From Steromphala cineraria (taxonomy: Eukaryota; Mollusca; Gastropoda; Trochida; Trochidae): 64,000 bases of DNA. Each line of letters starts with the position of its first letter. Position 1 is the first letter of the stretch. The notes beneath the pieces were generated by a model. That model searched no databases. It was given only the letters and a program-made list of their open reading frames with translations, and was not told the origin of the DNA. Shown in pieces: positions 56,901 to 63,813 of this stretch. The position numbers and the translations under genes were made by a program. Location: NCBI GenBank assembly GCA_916613615.1, contig OU744735.1:39629468-39693467 (forward strand), read 5' to 3'.

Positions 56901-58330
56901 TATGAATAATCCGATTGCTTGGATGTATCAATAAATTATTTTTATGCCCTCGAATCGGAGATTCCGGGGGTATATTGTTTTTCACCTGTCCGTCTGTCCG
57001 TTTGTGCGAAATTATAAGAATTGAATGTCAGTTTGTGTGTTTGCACTGGAAAATGAACGATGTAAAAGCTTTTACATCGTTCATTTTCCAGTGCAAACAC
57101 ACAAACTGACATTCAATTCTTAAATGAACAACCCTTTCCATACTAAAGAAATTCAAATGGATTGTGATGCAATTTTTTTCCGCCAGGGAAAACTGCCACA
57201 ACCCACAGATTTCGGTGTGATAGAACAGAGGCTGTATCAACATTTCATGACTTGATCTGTCTCTGTGGGGAGAGAATGAGGTTTGTCATGAATATCGAAA
57301 CGCCTTTTATGTCTTGACATTCAGCTAGAGCACTCTTGATTCATATGTATTATCGTTTGCGATATACAAGATGTTAAAGCGGACAACGTATCATATTGAG
57401 AGGCAGGCTTCGTGTTCGATATCTATGAACTTTAAATTGCTGTGGCGCATAAACGGTAATACCACAAGAAACTTGCTGCAAGGTGTTTCGAGATCAACCG
57501 CCACATCAGACTTACTTAATCGCAAACTTTTTGTTGTTTATATAAGAGTTATTTCATAATAATCTTGTTTGCCTGATAGAGAATTATCCTTATAAAATAA
57601 TAATAACATGATAATGCGAAACAGATGACTTACTGATAGCGATGTATTGACAGTCAGTTCCCCAGCTCACTCTGTCTGCTTCAGTATGGTGCACTTCTTC
57701 TGTTGTCGCCTCGAACATAATACAGGTAAACTGACTCGACGCATCTTTCGCCGCTTTCGGGGAAAGGGAAACTGATGACAGACTGGGCAACCCTCCGGTA
57801 GGGGGCGCAGGCGCAGGAGCTGCTGCCGGGGCTGTGGTTGTGACGTTGGTTGAATTACACAGAACGGCAAGGATGCATTTTTCATCTTTTACGCAGTCAT
57901 TTTGACAAGATTTTTCTACCATGGCAGATTTGGATATGATCTTGTAGTTCAAGTTTTCTTCCCAGAATGAGGGTTCCATTTCCTCAAAGAAGGTAGTCTG
58001 TTTACCTTTCGGGATAGTCAGGCTGCTGAGAGATGCTGGCATTGAACCAGTTGAACCGGAATTTGACGTTGATCCACCTGGTGTTCCAACATTTGGTGAT
58101 GTCCCGCCGGTTGACGTTGATCCGCCTGATGCTCCAACATTTGGCAGCGATCCACCCCCAAATATGGAACCAGTGTTCGGAATTGGATTTGGTGCGAGGT
58201 TCAAAGAAACGCCAGGTGACTTCAAAGGAGGGCTTGATGGTAAAACAAAAGAAGGGAAGGAGGCGAATCCTTCTACCAGGCGAGGAGACAGGTACGCAAT
58301 GAAAAAAAGGATGCCTAATAGCTGAGCCAT
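32740..58330 (-). CDS. Secreted multidomain protein: PAN-like, 26 EGF-like and 2 C-type lectin domains
   Basis: Thirty-one exons traced by GT-AG sites: 58330-57634; 49145-49032; 24 EGF exons (40900-48132); 38730-38608; 38202-38026; 36973-36695; 36093-35920; 32990-32740. Lengths total 4695 nt, exactly 1565 codons with the stop, and every junction is phase 1, which strongly supports the model. The start is the ATG at 58330, because the upstream in-frame codon at 58348 is GTG. The product begins with signal peptide MAQLLGILFFIAYLSPRLVEG and has no visible transmembrane segment, so it is likely secreted. EGF/CTLD proteins of this type act in matrix, adhesion or recognition; the specific role is unknown. 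The linkage of exon 1 to the rest across an 8.5-kb intron is inferred from phase only. Confidence 0.75.
33015..34110. repeat. Direct repeat of about 106 bp, 990 bp apart
   Basis: 33015-33120 and 34003-34110 share AATTAATATTTACTCTCA, ATCACGAATGGGTATTTC and CCAATTTTATGCTACTAATG with few differences. The first copy is close to the acceptor of the last exon. Confidence 0.8.
34159..34823. repeat. Interspersed element with inverted tips and three internal ~177-bp repeats
   Basis: Tips TATCCCACCGGT and ACCGGTGGGATA face each other. Inside are three copies of a unit of about 177 bp (GAAAATATCAAAAGGCACCA, CAGTAGGTGGGCAATACACA) and a GGAC-repeat tract near 34750-34785. Long open frames on both strands are only translations of this repeat. 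Confidence 0.75.
35217..35327. repeat. Minisatellite, 31-bp unit, about 3.5 copies
   Basis: TACGCCAAGTCTTTTCTGTA plus CATTGTATCTG repeats head to tail in the intron before the last exon. Confidence 0.88.
35920..36093 (-). CDS. Exon 30: C-type lectin domain 2, first half
   Basis: 174 bp, phase 1-1, with CAG acceptor and GTATAC donor. It reads CPAPYQYDSVSHFCFLLVTD, then KTDAELRCIENDGHLAYLST and EDKIQAVNTEMAK. Its length and cysteine pattern match exon 28, so it starts a second CTLD. No long ATG-initiated frame marks it; it was found by phase and splice sites. Confidence 0.8.
36630..36660. repeat. ATT microsatellite
   Basis: About nine uninterrupted TTA/ATT units just 3' of the exon 29 donor. 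Confidence 0.9.
36695..36973 (-). CDS. Exon 29: C-type lectin domain 1, second half, Tyr-rich insert
   Basis: 279 bp, phase 1-1. FWIDARQEE is followed by a 27-residue segment with 13 tyrosines (YYLYYKDIYYHYGY...), then RWGDGSTVSWDLFDENPDD, KECIILN and CFEKKPFICEIP. The CTLD framework (WIDA, WGDGS, ECI, C...FICE) is present. The usual EPN/QPD and WND sugar-binding motifs are not at their normal places, so sugar binding is uncertain. Confidence 0.85.
37255..37490 (+). repeat. Interspersed repeat, family shared with 56692-56935
   Basis: CATCCAAGCAATCAGATTAT through GCCCGAGCGGCTGA to TTGATCAAAG matches the reverse complement of 56692-56935 along about 240 bp. No coding motif known to me. Confidence 0.75.
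37675..37987. mobile_element. 313-bp MITE of the 32015 family (copy 2), in intron 28
   Basis: Inverted ends (TATTCTCTCCCCACAGAGGC and its complement) flanked by ATGTGTATC (37666-37674) and ATGTGTATG (37988-37996), i.e. a 9-bp duplication with one mismatch. It lies only about 30 bp from the exon 28 donor. Confidence 0.85.
38026..38202 (-). CDS. Exon 28: C-type lectin domain 1, first half
   Basis: 177 bp, phase 1-1. It reads ESGCPADFTFDASSFLCFKV, then WPGKAGEYCETLDSRFAIL and VDAVKSYIQS. It shows the CTLD long-form N-terminal cysteine pair, the Cys of helix 2 and the A-hydrophobic-L pattern. Acceptor TTTTCAG, donor GTAAGT. Confidence 0.85.
38608..38730 (-). CDS. Exon 27: EGF-like domain (calcium-binding type)
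   Basis: 123 bp, phase 1-1. It reads DEDECATGTHACHAQATC then NADGSYSCTC, TGGFVGDGFNCE. DxDEC, Asn and Tyr of the calcium-binding EGF signature are all kept, unlike in the array copies. Acceptor CAG, donor GTGACA. Confidence 0.82.
38755..38895. repeat. GAT/GATGAT microsatellite
   Basis: Imperfect ATGATGATG and GATGAAAATAATGATG runs inside the intron next to the exon 27 acceptor. Open frames here are low-complexity artefacts. Confidence 0.85.
39470..39975 (+). repeat. Interspersed repeat with GGACGGACGCC tail
   Basis: Degenerate internal repetition of AAGTTTCAGCTTTCTAGGCC and TTATGSTTCTTGAGAAGAAG motifs, ending GGACGGACGCCGGACACC and then ATAAGCCCATCGGGCC...GATGAGCTAAAAA. Comparable repeats are abundant in mollusc genomes (general knowledge). 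Confidence 0.65.
40269..40388 (-). pseudogene. Dead EGF exon at the 3' edge of the array
   Basis: After an intact AG acceptor (40389-40390) the minus strand reads DIDECAVENVC, then a TAG stop, then NCICVKRMDCI. It aligns to the array consensus but has a stop and loses homology in its second half. The position is consistent with an extra, decayed unit before the 38730-38608 exon. Confidence 0.65.
40900..48132 (-). CDS. Exons 3-26: 24 tandem EGF-like exons
   Basis: Each exon is 120 bp, phase 1 at both ends. Low coordinates of the 24 exons: 40900, 41207, 41514, 41822, 42130, 42443, 42750, 43058, 43370, 43678, 43990, 44298, 44606, 44912, 45219, 45526, 45833, 46141, 46469, 46779, 47087, 47397, 47705, 48013. 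The consensus begins DKDECADENACTNGICVN and continues TDGSHTCTC, NEGFQKDGSDNCIG: six Cys, a calcium-type N-terminus (DxDEC) and Asn at the possible hydroxylation site, but His where calcium-binding EGFs usually have Tyr/Phe. The acceptor is TTTTAG and the donor GTTGTA in nearly all copies. None of the 24 shows a stop. Confidence 0.88.
40900..48150 (-). repeat. Tandem array, period about 308 bp, EGF exon plus intron
   Basis: Twenty-three intervals range from 306 to 328 bp, mostly 307-308. Introns of about 188 bp are nearly as conserved as exons and come in two main sequence types (TTGGCATTTGCGCCTGTAAA versus TTGGCATATCCTCCT). This shows recent duplication and homogenisation of whole exon-intron units. 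Confidence 0.92.
48133..49031. other. Intron 2 with GAGTG minisatellite
   Basis: Separates exon 2 from the EGF array. 48630-48955 is a degenerate GAGTGGAGTG / GGATTGGAGTGAGTG repeat with an internal poly-G run near 48751-48769; otherwise nothing recognised. Confidence 0.7.
48630..48955. repeat. GAGTG-type minisatellite with poly-G run
   Basis: Purine-rich GTGGAGTGGAGTGGAG words on the plus strand. Minus-strand frames (Pro/His/Ser-rich) are artefacts of it. Confidence 0.85.
49032..49145 (-). CDS. Exon 2: EGF-like domain (older type)
   Basis: 114 bp between a CAG acceptor and a GTAAGT donor. It reads NHCQSENTCDENAECTNTF then SYSCQCKSGFTGDGQTCQ, with six cysteines in EGF spacing and the aromatic Tyr before C4. 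It is clearly diverged from the tandem array, so it predates the expansion. Confidence 0.8.
49280..50340 (+). mobile_element. Second Tc1/mariner relic, interrupted by a MITE
   Basis: Broken transposase in several frames: AIGRLEGGES, a stop, then SVSRCFNVCQSTISRLW at about 49507-49590; VMMWAGISG, GNLTSVHYRYEIL and FQQDNQTVYC at about 49722-49875; a basic C-terminal remnant near 50268-50340. The second catalytic Asp (QQDN) survives here but frames do not connect. The left end is approximate. A 283-bp MITE (49875-50157) splits the QQDN region. Confidence 0.75.
49875..50157. mobile_element. 283-bp MITE with 9-bp target duplication, inside the Tc1 relic
   Basis: Terminal inverted repeats CATCCTCGATAATCC...GTTCCGATAA and the complement at the right. 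ATACTGCAC is duplicated at 49866-49874 and 50158-50166. Inner arms include ACTACAAGCCCTGGAAAAC. A related solo end is at 22122-22158. Confidence 0.9.
50358..50540. repeat. 183-bp foldback element
   Basis: Arms of about 78 bp (TCCTACGCAAAGCCCAAACG ... GACACTTTACTTTTCTGTGCT) are inverted copies with a few differences around a loop of about 30 bp. I could not define a target duplication. Confidence 0.8.
50541..50950 (-). repeat. Interspersed repeat, relative of 23440-23668
   Basis: Starts GTGAGTGAGTGAGTTGGTGT, TTAACG...GAACAATATTTCAGTTAT (the complement of the 23600-23668 tail) and continues with CTACCAGGAGCATGTAAGCT and CTCTCGGGGTCGTCGAAGCA. Probably a retroposon 3' region in intron 1. Confidence 0.65.
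51663..51738 (+). repeat. End of an inverted-repeat element related to 60063-60244
   Basis: CAGTCTGATTAAAATAGGCC, GAGGAATAAAAT and CAAAATATCAACTCTA match the arms at 60063-60244. Only one arm is seen here. Confidence 0.6.
51965..52223 (+). other. Possible orphan coding exon (unrecognised)
   Basis: The ATG at 51965 opens 86 codons (MRPTGLRSDSVEETDQNNN...GELKHSG) that run into a good donor (CTG then GTAAGT, 52224). Composition is mixed and protein-like, but I recognise no family. It lies on the strand opposite the host gene, inside its first intron, about 230 bp after a repeat end. It may belong to a mobile element. No downstream exon was identified. Confidence 0.3.
52260..53830. other. Intron 1 interior, nothing recognised
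   Basis: AT-rich; no repeat or exon that I can support. Confidence 0.4.
54515..54829 (+). pseudogene. BEL/Pao RNase H-region fragment
   Basis: CSDSTRVLTWLKSESCRYK followed in another frame by RYVNTQHNPADDITQGLS and WPELSTKSSDEP. Frame shift near 54630. Confidence 0.75.
56147..56689 (+). pseudogene. BEL/Pao integrase C-terminal fragment
   Basis: 180 open codons: PRAPNHGGVWERQIKSVKH (integrase-core Glu region), VLYEVEVIRIVNSKPRS, DVDPITPNILLM and WTHFIKSYLSDLQLRTKC. A DUF5641-like C-terminus is recognisable. It is preceded by a stop at 56093-56095, so not part of an intact polyprotein. Confidence 0.8.
56692..56935 (-). repeat. Interspersed repeat, family shared with 37255-37490
   Basis: On the minus strand it runs ATCCAAGCAATCGGATTATT ... 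GGCCGAGCGGCTGATTTC ... CCGGTTGATCTAAAT. It directly abuts the BEL/Pao fragment. Confidence 0.75.
57015..57122. repeat. Perfect 108-bp palindrome
   Basis: Each 54-bp arm is the exact reverse complement of the other with no loop (centre AAAAGCTTTT at 57064-57073). It sits between a CCGTCTGTCCG-containing repeat and a truncated MITE. Confidence 0.95.
57130..57278. mobile_element. Truncated MITE of the 32015 family (copy 3)
   Basis: Only the right half is present: AAGAAATTCAAATGGATTGT, TCCGCCAGGGAAAACTGCC and the end GTGGGGAGAGAATG. The left half is replaced by the palindrome. Confidence 0.8.
57634..58330 (-). CDS. Exon 1: signal peptide, Ser/Gly/Pro-rich linker, PAN/apple-like domain
   Basis: 232 codons plus one base. 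Residues 1-21 form a signal peptide. Residues of about 22-100 are Pro/Ser/Gly-rich with repeats of the type PNVGxxGGST. A domain follows with cysteine pattern SCQNDCVKDEKCILAVLC ... FTCIMFE ... WGTDCQY, resembling PAN/apple modules. It is interrupted by an Ala/Pro-rich insert (TTTAPAAAPAPAPPTGG). The exon ends at a GTAAGT donor in phase 1. PAN assignment is by pattern and moderate in confidence. Confidence 0.75.
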
Positions 58331-58363
58331 TGTGTCCCTTAGTCTCACGCAATCGAACCAAAC

Positions 58364-58395
58364 TGAACGCTGTTACTCCGCACCTCTTATTTATA
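58364..58395 (-). promoter_or_regulatory. TATA box and initiator of the lectin/EGF gene
   Basis: On the minus strand TATAAATAAG (58395-58386) lies 31 bp upstream of the A of an initiator TCAGTT (A at 58364). This leaves a 34-nt 5' leader before the ATG at 58330. Spacing is canonical for a metazoan TATA promoter. Confidence 0.65.
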
Positions 58396-58399
58396 GTAT

Positions 58400-60062
58400 A
58401 ACATGATATTCAATAGAAGCCAGGGTAAGATAAGAGATTGGGTAACTCGAACGTTAGATAAGTCAGAAAGTCATGTTCATATTTCAATGAACGCTTGCTA
58501 ACTTGTTTTTATCATTTTCTTATCATCTCTACACAACATTCATTAGGTACATATACGTGAAATGCCGGAGACAAGTATGGGCTTCAAAATATATTTTTTA
58601 CATTCTATATTCCTTCCAAGACATGCTTAAAAAAACAATTCCCTTAAACTTTTGACACAAATAGATCGTTCTAGTTGACGTTATGGTATATGATGTATTA
58701 TTTTTTTAAATGTTTTAAAACATAATTTGGGCTATTAAATGTTCGTTCCCCAGTGTTTCACGAACACTTGTCAAATGTGGTCTTGTTTGGCTCCATATGT
58801 GAAGATAAGGAACAGGAACATGGTTTTTCTTCATCCCCTTTAAAATCATACGTTTTGGGAGAAATATCGTATGCTTGATATAGCAGGATTTAGGCTTTTG
58901 TATCAACATTTGTCTAATGTTATTATAGGTTATTGTTTGTTATTTTTCATATCATAACTCATATCAGCCCGAGGGCCGCAGGCCAGAACGCTTAAATTTG
59001 TCGAAGGCTGATATTGGGTATGATATGAAAAGTGACTTTTGTATCCTCTTTATCATACATAAAATATTTTGCAAAAAATATTGACCCCAAAAAAAAAATT
59101 GAAATGTATAGTAACATATATAACAAAACGATCTTGATTTCAAGAGTTGAGATTAAGAAATATTCTGTAAGCAGTTCCGCTTATTCAACTTACTAGAATA
59201 CTTAATCATTTGATGTTTTTTATAGAACATTTACAGTTAAAGGCGTTAAAAACATCGTTTGTTTTGTGAAGAAAACGTACAATTCAATATCTTTGTTGCC
59301 AATGACGTTACACTGCAAGGGGAGATAACTCTAACCAAAAGTTCCCCCGGGCTGATCATGATTTGGATTTGCGGATGGGGCGGCAATATGGGTGCTGTTA
59401 ACTTGCCTCTACCACACATGCAAAACACCCCATATTATTGATTGATATGTGTAAATGCCAAAGCACATTTTGTCAAAAAGAAATGTTCTATGTTTAAACC
59501 AACTGTTTTTTTATGTTTCTAGATGTACATGTATTTTTCCAAATTGTTTGTATTTTGTTTGTGAAATTTCTGATAAGTTTGTTCATCAGTATCTAACAAG
59601 CCATTTACAAACCTATCTTAGTATTGTTTGGATTTTTTATGTTTTGGATTGTGTTTAACTGTGTTCATTTTACACATGAACCGTTTTTGAATGACGTCTT
59701 TTGAAAAAACAAATTGCTTTAAACATCTTGACTTGACTCTTGACAACTCGAGAAAAAAACCACCAGTATTCTTGAACCATGTATGGATATTTTTAGAAAG
59801 TCATACACTTTTGACATGTGTTATCTTCACCCTTGATTGGAAAGAACACGAAGTGACGTAAATGAGAACTCTAAGTCGTGACAAACCAATCCCAATGAAA
59901 TTGAATATTCGGCGTGTAAATACATCCGTGTGTTATATTGTTTTGTCTTGTTTATCAACTTCCATAGCAACATGGATCATTATCTCCGGCAAACTTACAG
60001 TAAACCTTTATTGTGTTGTTTCATGTCCACATTTATGATTTCTAAATAAATGTTAATCATAT
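58400..60062. other. Upstream of the lectin promoter; no gene recognised
   Basis: Contains one foldback element (58944-59031). An AAGGGGAGATAACTC word occurs at about 59319 and also near 15139. No supported exon. Confidence 0.45.
58944..59031. repeat. Foldback element with GC-rich loop
   Basis: Arms TTTTCATATCATAACTCATA / TATTGGGTATGATATGAAAA around CCCGAGGGCCGCAGGCC. Confidence 0.7.
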
Positions 60063-60244
60063 CAGTCTGATAAAAATCGTTTAGAGGAATAAAATTTCAA
60101 AATATTAACAATATTGAGATTCGAAATTGTCTACACTTGGTCCCAGTTGAGAGGAAACCTATCTAAATAACAAGTTGGATTCTCTATAGAGTTAATATTT
60201 TGAAACTTTCATTCCTGGGAACTAGGCCCATTTTAACTAGACTG
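60063..60244. repeat. 182-bp inverted-repeat element
   Basis: Arms CAGTCTGATAAAAATCG...CAAAATATTAAC and the complement ending TTTTAACTAGACTG. A related arm is at 51663. Confidence 0.7.
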
Positions 60245-62184
60245 TCAAATGTATTAACCAGAAAGCTAGTTTTGCTCAAAAGGCGTTAAATGATCTTAAT
60301 TACGAAACTAAGTGTATTGATTTAAGGTATGTCAAGAAGGATTATTTCAAAAGAACAACTAAAACTATATGTAGAAATTGTTTAGATCCTTTTTAAATGC
60401 ACTTAAACTACATTGCCTAAGAAGGTATATTAATAACAAATAAACTCACAATTAAAGTTCATTTTGAATATCCGCAAAATATGTAAAAACACTCTCTTTT
60501 GCAGAAATAAGACCTCTCATTAAGCCAAACTCTTCAAGATTTACTTTCTCAACGTTGATTCTTAATGACATTCCACTAAAAGTTTTTTTTTTTTTGATTT
60601 TCAGTATATACTTTCATGTATAAACCGGGCTATTTACACTAGAAAGAATATAATTCAATAATTGGCATTTCAGAGTTAGATATTTTATTTTGTAACAGTC
60701 CTGTCAGCCATTTGTTATCACATATCATTCTCGTGGCTAATAAAATATATACATGTCTCAAGTATTAAGAAAAGTTAATAAGTTAGGTTAAAGTTATCTA
60801 TTGACTGCTTTGTAAGCATTGTCAATGTTGTTTTGAATGTTGAAAAAATTATGGTTTGTAAAACATTCCTGTTTCTTATTTCCATGCAACTTTGAAAGCT
60901 CTTATGTTTATTTCACAACAATTACCAATGCCTGTATTTTACGAATGCTTCACCTTATTAGTACTTTGTCTAGTGAAGAGTCCAAGGGCTCACACACGAT
61001 GAATATAGACGAGTACTGAGGGTAAAAATGGTCAATACCATCGATCCTATCCTTGACATTTCACCGTCCAGTTGTTGTCTTCTTAACAATGACCGAAAAC
61101 ATTGATCGCAATTCTTTTCCTGAAAGTAACATTTGCATAATAATATCGCTTATAATATCATATGAGTAAATTACAACCATGTAAATGTGTTCACTGGTGA
61201 CTTTGCTAAAGACGTAAATTTAACATGGGTATTAATCTCGAATTAACGATATTGATTGTACTTCAACTGAATGTTCACATTGACTTCACTCTCAGACATG
61301 GAACATATGTCGTGTCAGGTTGATATAGGCACTTTTGACTTTGAAAGATTTCATTGAAGGTCAATTTCGTTTATGACACCTGCCGTATACGTATTATAAA
61401 TAATCAGTTTGTAAAATATATGGTTTCTGTATATTAGGATGATAAAGATAACATCAATATGGAGAGAATTTCTTTTGTTTGGGTATCATGAAGTGTAAAA
61501 AGTCAAGTAACACTCCGTTTCCAAAAGACCTCTATGAGAACAGAGGCACAAAAATGAATTAAAATTCAAACAAATGAGTTCAGTAACAAAGGAGACATGT
61601 ACAATAGAAACATGAGGAAGATACAATGAAAACTCGGATTCATGGACATAATAAACGAATCCAAAGCGAGGATTGATTTGATTTGCTCACGAAACCATCA
61701 ATCTAAATTCCTTCTTCATCTTATTCATTAAATGACTTCACGAACTCGAAACTACATTTACATTTTCATTTTTTAAAGTTTCATCTTTACAAACTTCTTA
61801 ACACCCCTGAAAGAAGTCAATTTTATCAAGCTGATATCAATTTCATATAGTTATTAAACATTTTATTCCATGATTATTGTACAGGATGAATATATATTTT
61901 AAATGTAAATTCAAGATAAAAAATATGCAGAAGAGTGCATTTGCTCTCAAACCAGGGCACATTTAGTCATCATTTACCAACACGTATCGTATTTAATAGT
62001 TCAATCAACATCTAAGAACTAGACAGACTGTGATGTGCAGTCTATCAGATCTAGAAAGTCACGTTAAGTGCTATCTGCATATTCATCTGACTTGTATAGT
62101 TATTGCTGATATGCCCATAAAATGGCTATCCTTACTCAACGTTTTGCCCTCGTTAATTGTCATCAGATTTAACATACAACTATC
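60245..62184. other. Non-coding, nothing recognised
   Basis: AT-rich; no supported gene or repeat. Confidence 0.4.
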
Positions 62185-62975
62185 TTGGATTCGGGTTTCC
62201 GTGCATGTGTACAAAATTCATGAGCATTGGTCGCCGATCTTATCTTGAAAACTTCCATGGCTGGTACATGTGTACTGTTTTCAGATAGTGACAAAGGCAA
62301 GCGAAATGATGGAAGAATAAACATAATAAAAACAACCAATCCTAACAAATCATCTTTAAACCGTAAAGGGGCAGTAGCACAATTTTTGATAATTTTATAT
62401 TTTAAATATTTCACTGATTATTGTAAGTTAATGCTTAATGTACTATTTTGACAGTGTCAAACATATCATTACACAAGCCAATCATCCATAGTCGGAGAAC
62501 AAATAATGATGATTCATATAAAATCCATTGGTGGCCATTTTGTGTGAACATCTTTAATTCTTTTGTGTATGAAAAATGAATCGCATGGCTTAACTATACG
62601 TTATATATTTGACTTATTACTGCTTCATTTAGTTCAAATACATTGTCTTTCAATTGGAACCATTAACTTTCATTTTCCTGACATCACCTTATATTCACCC
62701 TTAAACCGTGCTACTGCCCCCTTAAATCAACCATTTCATAAGCTAGGGACAACATAATATCCGTTTTGGATTCGGGTTTCCGTGCCTGTGTACAAAATTC
62801 ATGAGCATTTGTTGCTGATCATATTTTAAAAAATTACACGGCTGGTACACATGTACTGTTTTCAGAAAGTGACAAAGGCAAGCAAAATATTGCAAGAATA
62901 AGCATGATAAAAACCATCCAATGCTTACAAATCATCTATAAACCTAAAATCAACCATTTCATAAGCTAGGGACAA
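62185..62975. repeat. Direct duplication of about 215 bp, one copy split by a MITE
   Basis: 62185-62363 plus 62724-62758 matches 62766-62975 (TTGGATTCGGGTTTCCGTGC, GTGACAAAGGCAAGC, CCATTTCATAAGCTAGGGAC) at roughly 80 percent. Confidence 0.8.
62364..62724. mobile_element. About 360-bp MITE with short inverted ends
   Basis: Ends AAAGGGGCAGTAGCAC and GTGCTACTGCCCCCTT. The undisrupted sister copy (near 62940) shows the empty site. Confidence 0.7.
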
Positions 62976-63526
62976 AAAACTGCATCAACGAATTGAGTGG
63001 TGTTCGAAATATTTCCTCTCAAAACGAACAGAGGGGGAAAATGAAAAAATAATGATGTCAAAAATGAAATGAAAAGAAAAGGTATTTTTAGGATATTCAT
63101 GAAGACATGTTTGATACCCAATTTTGATCTTTTGAGATCAGCTTAGAATCTTTAATATTAATTTACAATCGTTTTGCCCACTTTTGTTACTGATGTTTGG
63201 GCAAAAATCCCATCCTTCGAATATGCTTAAAAGATCTGAAGTAAGGGCAACCTAAAGTTATTCACGGCATCTTCATTAAGGAAGACTCATTTGGTGCCTG
63301 GTACAATACAGGGTAATGTTGCACAGCGATTTGATTAAATCAAAAGAGTGAAAAGTTATTCTCTGTGCCGAAAGTGTTATGTAAAAAGCATATGACATAT
63401 TTAGAGACATAACCAACTCATCAAGGTCCAACCACATTGCGCTTGGACGATGCAAACAGTTTCGTTGATCCTTTGTCGTTTGTAGCATTAATTAGTCTTT
63501 TGTCAGGAGAGTGTCGTATATAGAGG
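62976..63526. other. Non-coding, nothing recognised
   Basis: No supported feature. Confidence 0.4.
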
Positions 63527-63670
63527 ATATTATATGTGTGTCCATGACATACTATGTTTACGACACGAGTGCCTACATATTGGTATTTCCCGAGCGAGAG
63601 CGAGGGATATACTGATATTTAGGCACGAGTGTCGTAAACATAGTACGTCATGGGCACGAATATAATATTC
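63527..63670. repeat. 144-bp foldback element
   Basis: Arms ATATTATATGTGTGTCCATG...TTTACGACACGAGTGCC and the complement, with loop CCCGAGCGAGAGCGAGGG. Confidence 0.8.
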
Positions 63671-63761
63671 TGTTTATTACCGTAGTCCTAAAATTAAAGA
63701 AAATATTCAAAACCTACCACTCAGCATAGGCGGACACGCCGCCGCCGACCCGAATAGATTA

Positions 63762-63813
63762 TGACGTCATAGGTGAACCGTGACGTCAAAGCACTGTTTA
63801 TAACGTGACGTCA
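63762..63813. promoter_or_regulatory. Cluster of three CRE palindromes
   Basis: TGACGTCA occurs exactly at 63762-63769, 63781-63788 and 63806-63813. It may be a CREB/ATF-type binding cluster or part of the adjacent repeat; no neighbouring gene is visible. Confidence 0.4.

Noticed and set aside
57028..57243. Identical 30-residue peptides encoded on opposite strands near 57050
   Set aside because: A trivial consequence of the perfect palindrome, not a gene pair.
58331..58348. Upstream in-frame start six codons before the chosen ATG of the lectin gene
   Set aside because: The codon at 58348 is GTG; the first ATG is at 58330 and is followed directly by a signal peptide.
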